Shown here one piece after another: positions 36,640 to 46,310 of a stretch of 64,000 nucleotides of DNA. Origin of the DNA: Pullulanibacillus camelliae (GTDB lineage: Bacteria > Bacillota > Bacilli > Bacillales > Sporolactobacillaceae); the NCBI RefSeq assembly GCF_014642655.1, contig NZ_BMIR01000001.1:111518-175517 (forward strand), in the 5' to 3' direction. Each line of letters starts with the position of its first letter. Within the stretch, counting starts at the first letter, position 1. The notes beneath the pieces were generated by a model. That model was not told where the DNA came from and did not search any database. It saw nothing but the letters and a program-made list of their open reading frames with translations. The translations under genes and the position numbers were made by a program.

Positions 36640-37605
36640 TTAAAAATGATAAACCAAGAAGTACATGAGAAACATATTAACAATAAAAATAGTAATGGCA
36701 GAGGGAATTTGCTTCTTTACAACGGCATTTTGATCCTCTAATTCAAATAACATGGCTGGAACAATATTAAAGTTTGCTGCCATTGGCGTCATAAGCGTTC
36801 CACAATATCCTGCAAACATGCCAAGTGCAGCCATAATCCCGGGATTACCTCCATGCATCTGTACAATAAAAGGAAGCCCAATGCCTGCGGTAATCACTGC
36901 AAAAGCTGCAAAGGCATTTCCCATTATTATAGTAAAAACCATCATGCCGAGACAATAAGCGAGAACTGCCACAAAGGCATTAGTCGTTGGCAAATAATCT
37001 CCCACTAAATCGGAAACCACCTTCCCCACACCTGCTGCAGCAAAAATGCCTCCTAATGTTGCCAGGAGCTGTGGCAGAAGCACCGCCCAGCCGACAGATT
37101 GCAGCAAACGACTCCCTTCTCGAGCGGGTACCTGCCATTTGGCTTTTGTAATAACCATAGCACCAACGAAGGAGAGAATGGCGGCAATACCTAATGAGAT
37201 TAAAGTGACTTGCGTTGTATCAATCAGATGCCACTTTCCAAAATGGATGTGTCCCAATGTTAACGTTCCAATGACAGTGAAAACGGGAATCATTAAAGCA
37301 GGGATAAATAATTTTCCTTTTAGCCAATTGGCCTTTTCCAGCCGTTCCTCTTTTGTGCTTGTATCGCGCCCACCATTTTTCACTTGGCCGAGTGCTGAAA
37401 GAGCAACCATTGCTAAAATCATATAGCCAATAACAAGATGCGATACTTTATCCCCAATGATAAAAGTCATGGCGAAAAGAAACCAAAATAAACCAGATGT
37501 CCAGCGCTTCGGATGATTGCGATCAAGTAAAATTTGACCAGCCACTACTAGGACAATCACTCCAATTAAATAATATAGGAATTGCATCCCTAAAATATAA
37601 GGCAT
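36640..37605 (-). CDS. DUF979 family membrane protein
   Basis: 321 aa with about nine membrane spans. I place the start at the ATG at 37605, right after the DUF969 stop and behind AGAGGTGG; the longer frame upstream overlaps the DUF969 gene. Conserved stretches include GVGKVVSDLVGDYLPTTNAF and GGNPGIMAALGMFAGYCGTLMTPMA. DUF969 and DUF979 proteins occur as a pair, often beside pcp, and probably form a two-part permease; a peptide- or pyroglutamate-related substrate is inferred from the neighbour only. Confidence 0.88.
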   Translation of the reverse strand: MPYILGMQFLYYLIGVIVLVVAGQILLDRNHPKRWTSGLFWFLFAMTFIIGDKVSHLVIGYMILAMVALSALGQVKNGGRDTSTKEERLEKANWLKGKLFIPALMIPVFTVIGTLTLGHIHFGKWHLIDTTQVTLISLGIAAILSFVGAMVITKAKWQVPAREGSRLLQSVGWAVLLPQLLATLGGIFAAAGVGKVVSDLVGDYLPTTNAFVAVLAYCLGMMVFTIIMGNAFAAFAVITAGIGLPFIVQMHGGNPGIMAALGMFAGYCGTLMTPMAANFNIVPAMLFELEDQNAVVKKQIPSAITIFIVNMFLMYFLVYHF

Positions 37606-37606
37606 C

Positions 37607-38356
37607 TCAGTCCACCTCTTTATCTGCTGATTCTGGATTGTCTTTTGCCTGAGCTTCCACGGTGTGACCTTCTGATGAATGCGCCACCTGTAGTGCTGCC
37701 TGTGAAATACGACGGTCCAAGCGACGCAGTCTAAACCAGCTAATAATAAAAGCACTCAATGCGGTTGGAATTCCCCAAAATGCCATATTCCAGACACCAA
37801 CATGCATGCCCTGTGTTTCAAAAAATCCTTTCATTAACAAAATCGCGCCCGTCGCAATAAAGATATCTTCTCCAAAAAACCACGCTGTGTTTTCCACTGT
37901 AGCCGCAAAGGTTTTGATTTCTGTAGATAGTTTTTCAGGGAGTGGGCCCTTTATCTTCGCTTTTGCCGCAGCTTCGGACATAGGGGCAACCAGCGGCCGA
38001 ACCGTTTGCGGGTGTCCCCCTATATTCAGCCCAACAGCAGCTGAGATCTCACGTATTCCTAAGTATGTGAGCATCACTCGACCAGCTGTCGCATTTTTGA
38101 CGCGCTTGATAATTTTCTCAGCCTGTTCCTTCAACCCATACCTCTCAAGGATGCCGATGACAGGTAATGTCATCGCAATTGCTAAGGACATATAGCGGTT
38201 TTCAATAAAAAACTTTCCAAAATCACTGACGATAGCGTTAAAGGACATTCCTGAAACCAATCCTGTAACAATGCCCGCTAATACGACCACTAACAATGTA
38301 TTAAGACGTAGCATAAATCCAACAACAACGACTAAAATACCGATAAGTGATAACAT
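37607..38356 (-). CDS. DUF969 family membrane protein
   Basis: 249 aa with about six membrane spans. Segments such as LSLIGILVVVVGFMLRLNTL and GIREISAAVGLNIGGHPQTVRPLVAPM fit the DUF969 family. The stop is directly followed by the DUF979 start (1-nt gap), so the two are translationally linked and probably act as one transporter. The C-terminal tail after residue 210 is polar and cytoplasmic. GATGGGGAG precedes the ATG. Confidence 0.88.
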   Translation of the reverse strand: MLSLIGILVVVVGFMLRLNTLLVVVLAGIVTGLVSGMSFNAIVSDFGKFFIENRYMSLAIAMTLPVIGILERYGLKEQAEKIIKRVKNATAGRVMLTYLGIREISAAVGLNIGGHPQTVRPLVAPMSEAAAKAKIKGPLPEKLSTEIKTFAATVENTAWFFGEDIFIATGAILLMKGFFETQGMHVGVWNMAFWGIPTALSAFIISWFRLRRLDRRISQAALQVAHSSEGHTVEAQAKDNPESADKEVD

Positions 38357-38552
38357 ATCTCCCCATCCTTTCTCTGCAATAGCATTCTTAAAGGCTATTA
38401 TTTTCCACTGCTGTACACTTAAAGGGGGCTTATTCTATAGATTAAATTAAAAAGATTATTCAGACAAGTATTTAAAGTTGGAAAAATAACCAAACCCTAC
38501 TTTAGTCATAGATAAAGGTTTATCCAAACACTATAAAAATCATAAGAAAAAC

Positions 38553-39020
38553 CGGGCGAAAAGCATGCCCGCCCCTTGTCTGGTACAGAGCATTATCAGA
38601 TATGGAAGGTGCTTTCATGCATGGTCAAGTGGATGGAGTACAAGGCGCGAGATTCGGAACACTCTAAAATCGTGTGTTCCTCGGGCGCCGCTGACTCATG
38701 ATGCGGAGACTAGAGTCCTGCGGGAAGTGGGAGAGCGGTAAGACCTTAGCAGTACGAAGGCGCGAGGAGGCTTACCACTCCCCCGCGGAAAGCGAGCGGC
38801 CTGGAGCAGAAATCCGCACCGGCTTCATGACCAGAAATTTTACACTTTCTTTTCTTTTAAGAAAGCTTGGCTTGCACCCCTTCGCTGGTACTCCTGATGT
38901 GATTTTCGCCAATCACACACTTAGGGTGCCCGCAAGCTTTAATGGCGAAAGTCAAAGCCCGCCTTATACTCTCTTCCTTTATGAGCGGCAGCAGAGTTAT
39001 ACATTCTGATAGTATAAGAA
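38553..39020 (+). repeat. Interspersed repeat family A, copy 4 (most complete: A1-A2-A3)
   Basis: Best reference copy. A1 covers about 38553-38650 (GGGCGAAAAGCATGCCCG hairpin, CCTTGTCT, GGTCAAGTGGATGG). A2 covers about 38688-38845 (CTAGAGTCCTGCGGGAAGTG, GGTAAGACCTTAGCAGTACG, GCGGAAAGCGAGCGGCCTGG). A3 covers about 38865-39018 (AAGCTTGGCTTGCACCCCTT, AATCACACACTTAGGGTGCC, TTATACATTCTGATAGTATA). A1 and A2 are joined here by a 40-nt segment absent from copy 2. Confidence 0.85.
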
Positions 39021-39049
39021 AAATCAAGCGAAACATGCTCGCTCCCCAT

Positions 39050-39190
39050 TTCAAAGAGTAAACTGTGTTTACCCAAAGACAGCATCAGTCAGTTGATTGG
39101 AACGAAATACACTCCGGCTCCTTCGGGAACAGCTCGAGGGCACTAAAAAACTACTGAAAGCTAAAGGTTTATACTAGCTGAAAGTATAAA
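39050..39190 (+). repeat. Repeat-like segment adjoining family A copy 4
   Basis: Contains CTCCGGCTCCTTCGGGAACA and TATACTAGCTGAAAGTATA. The 'ccttcgggaac' element recurs in the 57.2 kb cluster and resembles intergenic repeats I know from other Bacillus-like genomes. No gene. Confidence 0.5.
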
Positions 39191-39258
39191 AAATCCCCTC
39201 GAATCATTACGAAGGGATGCACAGTCATTCCTATTTTTCTTATGTTCACGCGACGTGC

Positions 39259-40107
39259 TCATTTAAAGTAAATAAACCGCTCCCCAGGGGCACTCATGTG
39301 GAATTTTTGTCCTGGATAGCGCTGCAGGAGATAATCTACAAAATAGCTTGGATTTTCACGGTTATTTGGAAAAAGATCATAATGAACAGGCATAATAAGG
39401 TCAGCTTTAATGCCAACACCCAAGTCAGCTGCTTCTCTAAAGCTCATATTAGGAACGATCCGCCGACCGATTCGAAAAAAGTCCCCACCATTAATGGGCA
39501 GGCACGCAATCTCTGGTTGAATGGTTTGTAATTCTTGATAGAGAGCAGCCGTTACCAAGGTATCACCACTGTGATAAACCGAGATCTCATCGCAAGTAAA
39601 AACATAGCCAACAAAGCTATCATTCCCTTGCTCATCACGCTCATAATCCGGATGAGCACTGGCAATAACTTGAATGGAGAACGCTCCAATAGAGAAAGGA
39701 GTATCTGCTTTCACTGCAACAGCATGCTGTAAACTCGGACAATGCTCTTGAGCATACTGCACATGTGGAGCTGGCATAAAAATTGGAGTCTCCGGAGAAA
39801 CCTGTGCTAATCCTTCAATCGTTACTGTATCCAGATGGTCATCATGATGATGGGTAATAAAAACACCAGCAATTCCCTTCAAGTCTTCAGGAGCTAAGAT
39901 TGGCGGAAAAACACGCCTAAATTCTGTTTCAGGGTTCTTTTGCTCAATCGCATCAGTTAAATAAGGATCAATTGCAATAAGCTGTTGCGCACTATTTTTG
40001 ATAAGAAGGCCCGATTGACCTAAATTCCAGAGCGCTAATGCGCTCTTGGGAACCTGTGTTTCATGAATCTCTGCTAGTAAAGCCTTGCCCTTTCTATAAA
40101 CATTCAT
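39259..40107 (-). CDS. MBL-fold metallohydrolase, UlaG-like
   Basis: 282 aa metallo-beta-lactamase-fold protein. Metal motifs: ITHHHDDHLD, SAHPDYERD, VYHSGDT and the late PVHYDLFP. UlaG (L-ascorbate-6-phosphate lactonase) is a close fold relative. It lies 16 nt downstream of dgoD in the same operon. A role as a sugar lactonase feeding galactonate to DgoD is plausible but unproven. The ATG at 40107 follows AAGGGAGTGG. Confidence 0.82.
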   Translation of the reverse strand: MNVYRKGKALLAEIHETQVPKSALALWNLGQSGLLIKNSAQQLIAIDPYLTDAIEQKNPETEFRRVFPPILAPEDLKGIAGVFITHHHDDHLDTVTIEGLAQVSPETPIFMPAPHVQYAQEHCPSLQHAVAVKADTPFSIGAFSIQVIASAHPDYERDEQGNDSFVGYVFTCDEISVYHSGDTLVTAALYQELQTIQPEIACLPINGGDFFRIGRRIVPNMSFREAADLGVGIKADLIMPVHYDLFPNNRENPSYFVDYLLQRYPGQKFHMSAPGERFIYFK

Positions 40108-40123
40108 CCAGCAGTCCACTCCC

Positions 40124-41275
40124 TTACCATTCAGCTACACTGCCATCCTGATGTCTCCAAATGGGATTTTTCCATTGGTGTCCCACATCCGCCATTTGTT
40201 TCACGTGTCCTTCATCAACGTCTATCCCTAGTCCGGGTCCTTGAGGTATGTTCACAAAACCTTCTTCATAATCAAATACTGAGGCATCTGCGATATAATC
40301 TAACAAATCATTCCCCTTATTATAGTGAATCCCTAAGCTCTGTTCTTGAATGAAGGCATTATGGGAGGAGGCATCCACTTGTAAGCATGAGGCCAAAGCA
40401 ATCGGACCTAGAGGGCAATGAGGGGCAAGTGCAACATCGTAGGCTTCCGCCATTGCTGCAATCTTTTTACACTCTGTTATCCCGCCTGCATGAGAGAGAT
40501 CTGGTTGGATGATATCGACGTACCCCTCAGCTAAAAGCTGTTTGAAATCCCACCTTGAAAACAGTCTTTCACCTGTAGCAATCGGGGTCGACGTAAAATG
40601 AGCAAGCTCACGCAGGGCTTCATTATTTTCTGGAAGAACAGGTTCTTCAATAAACATCGGTCGAAACGGCTCTAATTCTTTTACAAGAATTTTTGCCATT
40701 GGTTTATGTACTCTACCGTGAAAATCAATGCCTATCCCTACATAATCACCGACTGTTTCTCTGATCGCTGCCACTCGCTCGAGCACTTGATCGACCTTTT
40801 CATGCGTATCGATATAGTGTAATTCTTCTGTTGCATTCATTTTAATGGCTGTAAACCCTTGCTCTACAACCTTCTTCGCTGCTTGGCCTACATCGCTTGG
40901 GCGATCCCCGCCGATCCATGAATAAACGCGAATGCGATCCCGACAAGCACCTCCCATGAGTTCATGCACTGGGGCATGATGAAATTTTCCTTTGATATCC
41001 CAAAGGGCTTGATCAATTCCAGCAATAGCACTCATGAGAACAGGTCCGCCGCGATAAAAGCCACCGCGATACATGACATTCCAGTGGTCCTCAATGCGCA
41101 ATGGATTTTTACCTATTAAATAGCTTTTAAGTTCTTGCACCGCCGCTTCAACTGTAGCCGCCCGCCCCTCGACAATCGGCTCTCCCCAACCACTTATCCC
41201 TTCTTCATCGGTCTCAACCTTGACAAAAAGCCAGCGTGGAGGAACAAGATAGGTCACCAGATTGGTTATTTTCAC
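40124..41275 (-). CDS. dgoD: D-galactonate dehydratase DgoD
   Basis: 383 aa of the enolase superfamily, converting D-galactonate to 2-keto-3-deoxy-D-galactonate. It aligns by eye with E. coli DgoD nearly throughout: [115 protein letters not shown] and the end [14 protein letters not shown]. Metal ligands lie in IDFHG, FIEEP and TGERLF. The GTG at 41275 follows GGGAGAGG and gives the family length. dgoK and dgoA are not in the window. Confidence 0.93.
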   Translation of the reverse strand: MKITNLVTYLVPPRWLFVKVETDEEGISGWGEPIVEGRAATVEAAVQELKSYLIGKNPLRIEDHWNVMYRGGFYRGGPVLMSAIAGIDQALWDIKGKFHHAPVHELMGGACRDRIRVYSWIGGDRPSDVGQAAKKVVEQGFTAIKMNATEELHYIDTHEKVDQVLERVAAIRETVGDYVGIGIDFHGRVHKPMAKILVKELEPFRPMFIEEPVLPENNEALRELAHFTSTPIATGERLFSRWDFKQLLAEGYVDIIQPDLSHAGGITECKKIAAMAEAYDVALAPHCPLGPIALASCLQVDASSHNAFIQEQSLGIHYNKGNDLLDYIADASVFDYEEGFVNIPQGPGLGIDVDEGHVKQMADVGHQWKNPIWRHQDGSVAEW

Positions 41276-41499
41276 TTCGATTCCCTCTCCCTTTTTACGA
41301 CTTGTATAGCTAGGAAAACTGCTAAGCAGGTTTAGCAATCATTCCATTTTTCATCCGGGTACCTACAGTCATTCCCAGGTCACCGAATATAGCAAGCGGT
41401 TCAGCACTTTGTTTTATCTTTATTCCATCAATCGCTGGGGGATTACATTCCTCTTGCCCGAAAGCCTTTAATTGCGGTCATTGCTCACAAGTGACGATT

Positions 41500-42267
41500 T
41501 TACTGCTCTTCTTTTTTAGGTTTAACGTATCCTAATCTTTCAGAAATTTGTTCAGCCGTATTAAGCAATTGGGCAATAACAGTGTCCTCATTTTTCGTAA
41601 TGCGTTCCTTTGGTCCAGCTGTGCTAATCGCTGCCTTTAATTGTCCCGAAGCGTCAAAAATAGGAGCGGCGTAGCAATAAAGACCCTCTTCATTTTCCTC
41701 ATCATCAATGGCATACCCCCATTCTTTAAAGTGTTGTAATTGCTGGATGAGCTGTTCACGATTGGTCACTGTCTTGGGAGTCAGTGCCTCTAACGCAATA
41801 GCATCAAGGAGTACCTCTCTTTCTTCAGTATCCAAAAAGGCAAGCATCGCTTTGCCAAGCCCAGTACAATACAATGGCTTTCTAGAACCTATTTCAGCAC
41901 TCGTTTGAATGGAACGGTTATTATTGACTTTGGCGATATAGACGATCTCTTTTCCTGATAGCACAGCCATAAAGACGGTCTCTTCTACCTTCTCCATTAG
42001 CTGCTGAAGCAATGGCCTTGCATCTGAATGTAAATCGAAGGCTTTCAATGCCTTTGTGCCAATTCGAATAAACTTTGGTCCTAATTTATATCTCTTATCT
42101 GCTGATTGAGTTAAATACCCCTCTGTAAACATTGTTTGAATAATATTAAAGGTACTGCTTTGGGGAAAATCAAGGCTGGCACTGATTTCTTTCACCGATA
42201 AGCCTTGATCGTTATCAGCAAGAAGTTCCATGATTTCTAATACACGAGCAGCTGATTTAACGGACAC
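41500..42267 (-). CDS. IclR-family regulator, probably of the dgoD operon
   Basis: About 255 aa. The N-terminal winged helix contains SVKSAARVLEIMELL and LSVKEISASLDFPQSSTFNI; the C-terminal IclR effector domain has KEIVYIAKVNN, YCTGLGKAMLAFL and a late YCYAAPIFDASGQ. Two GTG starts are possible (42282 and 42267); I prefer 42267 behind GAGGTG. IclR proteins of this type often respond to sugar acids and keto acids. It is upstream of dgoD on the same strand with a 224-nt gap, which suggests galactonate control. Confidence 0.88.
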   Translation of the reverse strand: MSVKSAARVLEIMELLADNDQGLSVKEISASLDFPQSSTFNIIQTMFTEGYLTQSADKRYKLGPKFIRIGTKALKAFDLHSDARPLLQQLMEKVEETVFMAVLSGKEIVYIAKVNNNRSIQTSAEIGSRKPLYCTGLGKAMLAFLDTEEREVLLDAIALEALTPKTVTNREQLIQQLQHFKEWGYAIDDEENEEGLYCYAAPIFDASGQLKAAISTAGPKERITKNEDTVIAQLLNTAEQISERLGYVKPKKEEQ

Positions 42268-42578
42268 ACCTTTACACCTCACAGAAAATTACATATATGA
42301 TCCAATTTATCTATATATGATTTTATATTTTGAATTTATCAAAAACAACGTAAAAATTCAATCCTTTTCTTTTATTTTATTTCCCATGTGCCTAAAAGCC
42401 TAATTTTAAGGTAAATCATTCCTTAAACCAATAGGAGCTTGCTGATATAACAACATTCTGTAGTCTTTCAATAAAAAAATAGGCTGAACCTTGAAGCTTT
42501 TTATTTCCCTTTAAAATGGAATAGGAGTAAGATATATTTTGGAATCCGAAATAAATAAGTAAAAAGAAGGGATCAGGC

Positions 42579-43817
42579 ATTTTAGATCAAGAAAAACTTG
42601 TCAAACGAAACCTTATCATTATGTGGATTGCCAATTTCTTTATTGGCGCTAGTATGACGATGGTGATACCCTTTTTGTCCTTGTACATCGAAACCTTTGG
42701 CCATCATTCAGACAAATACGTTCAACAATGGTCAGGATGGGTTTTCGGTATCACCTTTCTCACCGCCTTTATTGTGTCACCGATTTGGGGACGATTTGGT
42801 GACCGCCATGGACGGAAAAAGTTTTTAGTCATTGCAGGCTTCGGCATGGCGATAAGTGTATTTTTGATGGGGTTTACGACATCGGTCTACCAGCTCTTTT
42901 TTCTCCGTTTACTCATGGGGTTTTTCTCAGGCTTTATTTCGATGTCGCAAGCACTTATCTCTACACAAACGCCCAAAAACATTGCCGGACGTGTCCTAGG
43001 AACCTTGCAAACTGGTAATGTTGCAGGAAATTTGATTGGTCCACTTTTTGGTGGAATGATTGCTGATGCTGTAGGTTTTTCAACCACCTTTCAGCTTACA
43101 TCCATTACTCTAATTATTGCAGCTATTTTTGTCCTATTTGGCATAAAAGAAGTGAGACTCGAAAAACCAAAAGAGGAAAAGGTAAGATACTCAACACTTG
43201 CTGTTATTAAGCATATCGTCTTCAGTCCCATGCTTTTAATGGTTATGATTGTGTCCATGTTTGTGCAAATCGCTAACTTTAGTATTCAACCGATTCTTTC
43301 TCTCTATGTTAGTCTGTTACATGGACCATCAAGCTTAGCCTTTTTCTCAGGACTCGCTTTTTCATCAGCAGGACTAGGGAACCTCTTAATGGCACGAAAA
43401 TGGGGTAAGCTTGCTGACCGATTCGGCTATGAAAAAATTACAGTACTCTTATTGTTCTTATCTGCCGTTTTCTATTTACCTGGTGCCTTTGTTTCAAATA
43501 TTTGGGAGCTTATAGGCATCCGTTTTCTACTCGGTGTTGTGCTCGGTGGTATCATTCCATTGCGGACAGCTTATATACGCCAAGTGACGCCGTTATCTAT
43601 TCAAGGAGAAGTACTTGGATACAATACCAGTGTCCGCTTTTTAGGTAATATTATTGGCCCTGCTTTCGGAGGCTGGATTTCTGGCCTTTATTCGATCGCA
43701 ACCGTCTTTTATTTCACAAGCGGTCTCTTGCTTCTCAGCGGTATTGCAATGATGATAACAATGTATTGGGATTCTAAACATTCATCACATCACTATCCCG
43801 CGCATTCAAAAGCTTAA
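42579..43817 (+). CDS. MFS multidrug-type exporter
   Basis: About 412 aa with 12 membrane spans. MFS motif A is WGRFGDRHGRKKFLV, and motif C-like glycine-rich LGTLQTGNVAGNLIGPLFGG is in span 5, typical of DHA1 drug:H+ antiporters (NorA/TetA-like). The first ATG, at 42621, lies inside the first span and has no ribosome site. The frame stays open upstream and encodes LDQEKLVKRNLII, as in homologues; an ATT at 42579 has AAGAAGGG at correct spacing, so I propose that non-standard start. No stop intervenes. Confidence 0.85.
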   Translation: MLDQEKLVKRNLIIMWIANFFIGASMTMVIPFLSLYIETFGHHSDKYVQQWSGWVFGITFLTAFIVSPIWGRFGDRHGRKKFLVIAGFGMAISVFLMGFTTSVYQLFFLRLLMGFFSGFISMSQALISTQTPKNIAGRVLGTLQTGNVAGNLIGPLFGGMIADAVGFSTTFQLTSITLIIAAIFVLFGIKEVRLEKPKEEKVRYSTLAVIKHIVFSPMLLMVMIVSMFVQIANFSIQPILSLYVSLLHGPSSLAFFSGLAFSSAGLGNLLMARKWGKLADRFGYEKITVLLLFLSAVFYLPGAFVSNIWELIGIRFLLGVVLGGIIPLRTAYIRQVTPLSIQGEVLGYNTSVRFLGNIIGPAFGGWISGLYSIATVFYFTSGLLLLSGIAMMITMYWDSKHSSHHYPAHSKA

Positions 43818-43937
43818 AAGTCTAATGTAATGAATGCTGATCGTCCAAAAAGCTTTTAGGTCTAATCCTATGCCTCTCTTATGAACGATTGGGAAGTATA
43901 CGATTATCTCACTAAAAGATAGGGGTTACTTTAAAGA

Positions 43938-43970
43938 AGAGGCCTCCTCAACAATGGAGGCCTCTATTAT
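43938..43970. terminator. Terminator between MFS gene and topB
   Basis: GAGGCCTCC and GGAGGCCTC perfect 9-bp stem with TATTATTTAT after it; usable by both converging genes. Confidence 0.75.
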
Positions 43971-44008
43971 TTATAACGATTTTATACAATACCTTCGCCG
44001 CTTCACTA

Positions 44009-46165
44009 CTAAAATCTCATTTTCCAGCTAAAGTAATCATTATCCTCATTTTTAACGTATTTCAATCGCGCATTAAATGTGTTGCCTTTTTTACTCTTCA
44101 ATCCTTTCACCATAACTTCACCATTTTTAAGCAAGCCCTTCACCATTGTCCTGGTCGGCTTCTTTTTCATTGAGGCTAGAAATTTATCATTCTTCCAAAT
44201 AACAAAGCTGCAGCCCTTTTTCCAATTCGTGCACCCAAATCCTTTGTATCCCTCAATCACTGAATGCCCACAAACCGGGCATGCTCCTAGTACTTCATTT
44301 GTCCGCTTTGCTCGCTCTACTTCATGAATAATGGTGTCCTGACCGGCTTTGATGACATCAACTGACCGTCTAGTAAACTGAAAAATAAATTGTAAAAATT
44401 GCGTTTTACTAAAGGTGCGCTTTTCAATATCCGCCAACGCCTTCTCCAGCCGTCCTGTAAATTCGAGATCAAATAACTCTTTAATGGGAAAGGTTTCAAC
44501 CAGCTTGCATCCTAATGGCGTACAAGTCAAAATCTTTTTCTCCGCGCGAATATAACCGATATCCTTTAACTTTTTGATCGTTTCAGCACGTGTCGCTGGT
44601 GTCCCAATACTAAAACCGCTTAAGATCGCTTTTAATGTGCCTTCATCCTGCTCTTCAGTGCTGTCGTCGATATGCTTGCCACAGGTTTCCATAACCTTTA
44701 ATAGTGTTTTTTCCGTGTGCTGCTGAGGGGGCTTGGTTACATGTGTCGTTATTTCATGAGCTTTTAATGCAACGGCTTCTTGTTTTTCCACGTTTGGAAG
44801 CATGGCTTCCTTTGATTTTATCTGTTCAACCTTTTTCCATCCCTCAACAAGCTGAACGCGACCCTTTGATCTAAACTGTCCACTGAGTTTCGCATTAACC
44901 AAGGCTGTATGGAGTATGGTCTCTTCAAATTCAGCAATGGGCATGAATTGCATGATCAAACGATTTTTAATAGCCTCATAGACAATCGCTTCATCAGCCG
45001 TGAGTTTTTTCGGACGTACATAAGTAGGCATAATAGCACTATGGCTTTCTACCTTCGCATTATTAAAGACTCTCTTTGATTTATAAAAGCTGATCTCATG
45101 CTGATAAGGGAGCCCGTCTGTCACTTGCTTGAGAACCTTAGCTGTTTTACCGACCAAGCTCTCTTCTAAGGCTGTGCTGGCTGTCCGCGGATAGGTAATC
45201 AGCTTTTTTTCATACAGCTTTTGCGCAACTTTAAGGACTTTATCAGAGGTCCAACCTCTATATCTATTGGTAATATGTCCCTGTAGATTAGACAGATTGA
45301 ATAAGTAAGGTGGATACTCCTTCTTCCGACTGACCTGCTTATCACTGACGAAGGCCTTTGAGTCTATGAGCGATTGTTGAACAGCTTCCAATGGCGCCTT
45401 CGCTTTAAACTTATCTTCCTCGTTTTCAAAGTATGTCCCTTCATAACGCTCACCTGTCTTTGTTTCAAAGGTAGCTTGAAGCTTATAATAATTTTCGGGT
45501 ACAAATTGCTCAATTTCTTTATCTCGATCATAGATAATTTTCAGTGTGGGCAAGAGGACGCGACCAATATTCAACGCCTTCCCTTTTCCCTTCTGATATT
45601 TCAAGGTAGCCACAGACGTCAAATTAATGCCGATCACCCAATCGGCCCATTGTCTACTAACCCCTGCGTCCTGTAAAGGCCTGAGCTCAGTATTGGGTTT
45701 CAGACGCTTTAATCCATTCATCACCTCATCAGGTGTCCATTCATTCAGTAACAACCGATAAACCGCTTTATCTGTTTTGAAATGATAAATGATACTGTCA
45801 CCAATCACCTGCCCTTCACGGTCGTAGTCACAGGCTGAAATGATCGTATCAACCTCTCTACGTTTGAGGAGCCTCTCAATAATTTTAAGCTGTTTTTGCG
45901 CCCCGCTATCTGGCTTGTCCCTATTTCTAGGATTGCTTTTTACTTTATATCTGAAAGAATCGGGAATGAAAGGAAAAAACTCCATTTTCCATTTTGCGAA
46001 TTGCTGATCATAGTCCTTCGCATCGTACAGCTGTAATAAGTGGCCGAACGCCCAGGTTACTATGTAATCCTCACCTTCAAAATAGCCCTCTTGCTTTGTT
46101 TTAATCTTAAGTGCATCTGCAATATTTTTCGCCACAGATGGCTTTTCTGCTAATATTAATTTCAT
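44009..46165 (-). CDS. topB: DNA topoisomerase III
   Basis: Type IA topoisomerase, about 718 aa, relaxing or decatenating DNA. The TOPRIM start is KLILAEKPSVAKNIADAL, with ACDYDREGQVIGDSIIYH; the catalytic Tyr is in KKLITYPRTAS. GTPATRAETIKKLKDIGYI and the C-terminal zinc-ribbon-like CPVCGHSVIEGYKGFGCTNW match Bacillus TopB. I chose the ATG at 46165 behind AGGTGATG; another ATG is three codons upstream. Confidence 0.95.
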   Translation of the reverse strand: MKLILAEKPSVAKNIADALKIKTKQEGYFEGEDYIVTWAFGHLLQLYDAKDYDQQFAKWKMEFFPFIPDSFRYKVKSNPRNRDKPDSGAQKQLKIIERLLKRREVDTIISACDYDREGQVIGDSIIYHFKTDKAVYRLLLNEWTPDEVMNGLKRLKPNTELRPLQDAGVSRQWADWVIGINLTSVATLKYQKGKGKALNIGRVLLPTLKIIYDRDKEIEQFVPENYYKLQATFETKTGERYEGTYFENEEDKFKAKAPLEAVQQSLIDSKAFVSDKQVSRKKEYPPYLFNLSNLQGHITNRYRGWTSDKVLKVAQKLYEKKLITYPRTASTALEESLVGKTAKVLKQVTDGLPYQHEISFYKSKRVFNNAKVESHSAIMPTYVRPKKLTADEAIVYEAIKNRLIMQFMPIAEFEETILHTALVNAKLSGQFRSKGRVQLVEGWKKVEQIKSKEAMLPNVEKQEAVALKAHEITTHVTKPPQQHTEKTLLKVMETCGKHIDDSTEEQDEGTLKAILSGFSIGTPATRAETIKKLKDIGYIRAEKKILTCTPLGCKLVETFPIKELFDLEFTGRLEKALADIEKRTFSKTQFLQFIFQFTRRSVDVIKAGQDTIIHEVERAKRTNEVLGACPVCGHSVIEGYKGFGCTNWKKGCSFVIWKNDKFLASMKKKPTRTMVKGLLKNGEVMVKGLKSKKGNTFNARLKYVKNEDNDYFSWKMRF

Positions 46166-46310
46166 CTTATTCATCACCTAGCTTATTTGTCCAATCAACA
46201 TTGGAATTAACGACTGAAGGAAAAGACAAGGAATCGAGGAACAAACGAGGTCATCAATCACTTTAAAGAATGATAGTCTATGATAAGTTTAACACTCCAA
46301 TTAAAAGAAA

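Noticed and set aside
38698-39009. 103-codon plus-strand frame
   Set aside because: It lies wholly in repeat family A copy 4 and has no ribosome site.
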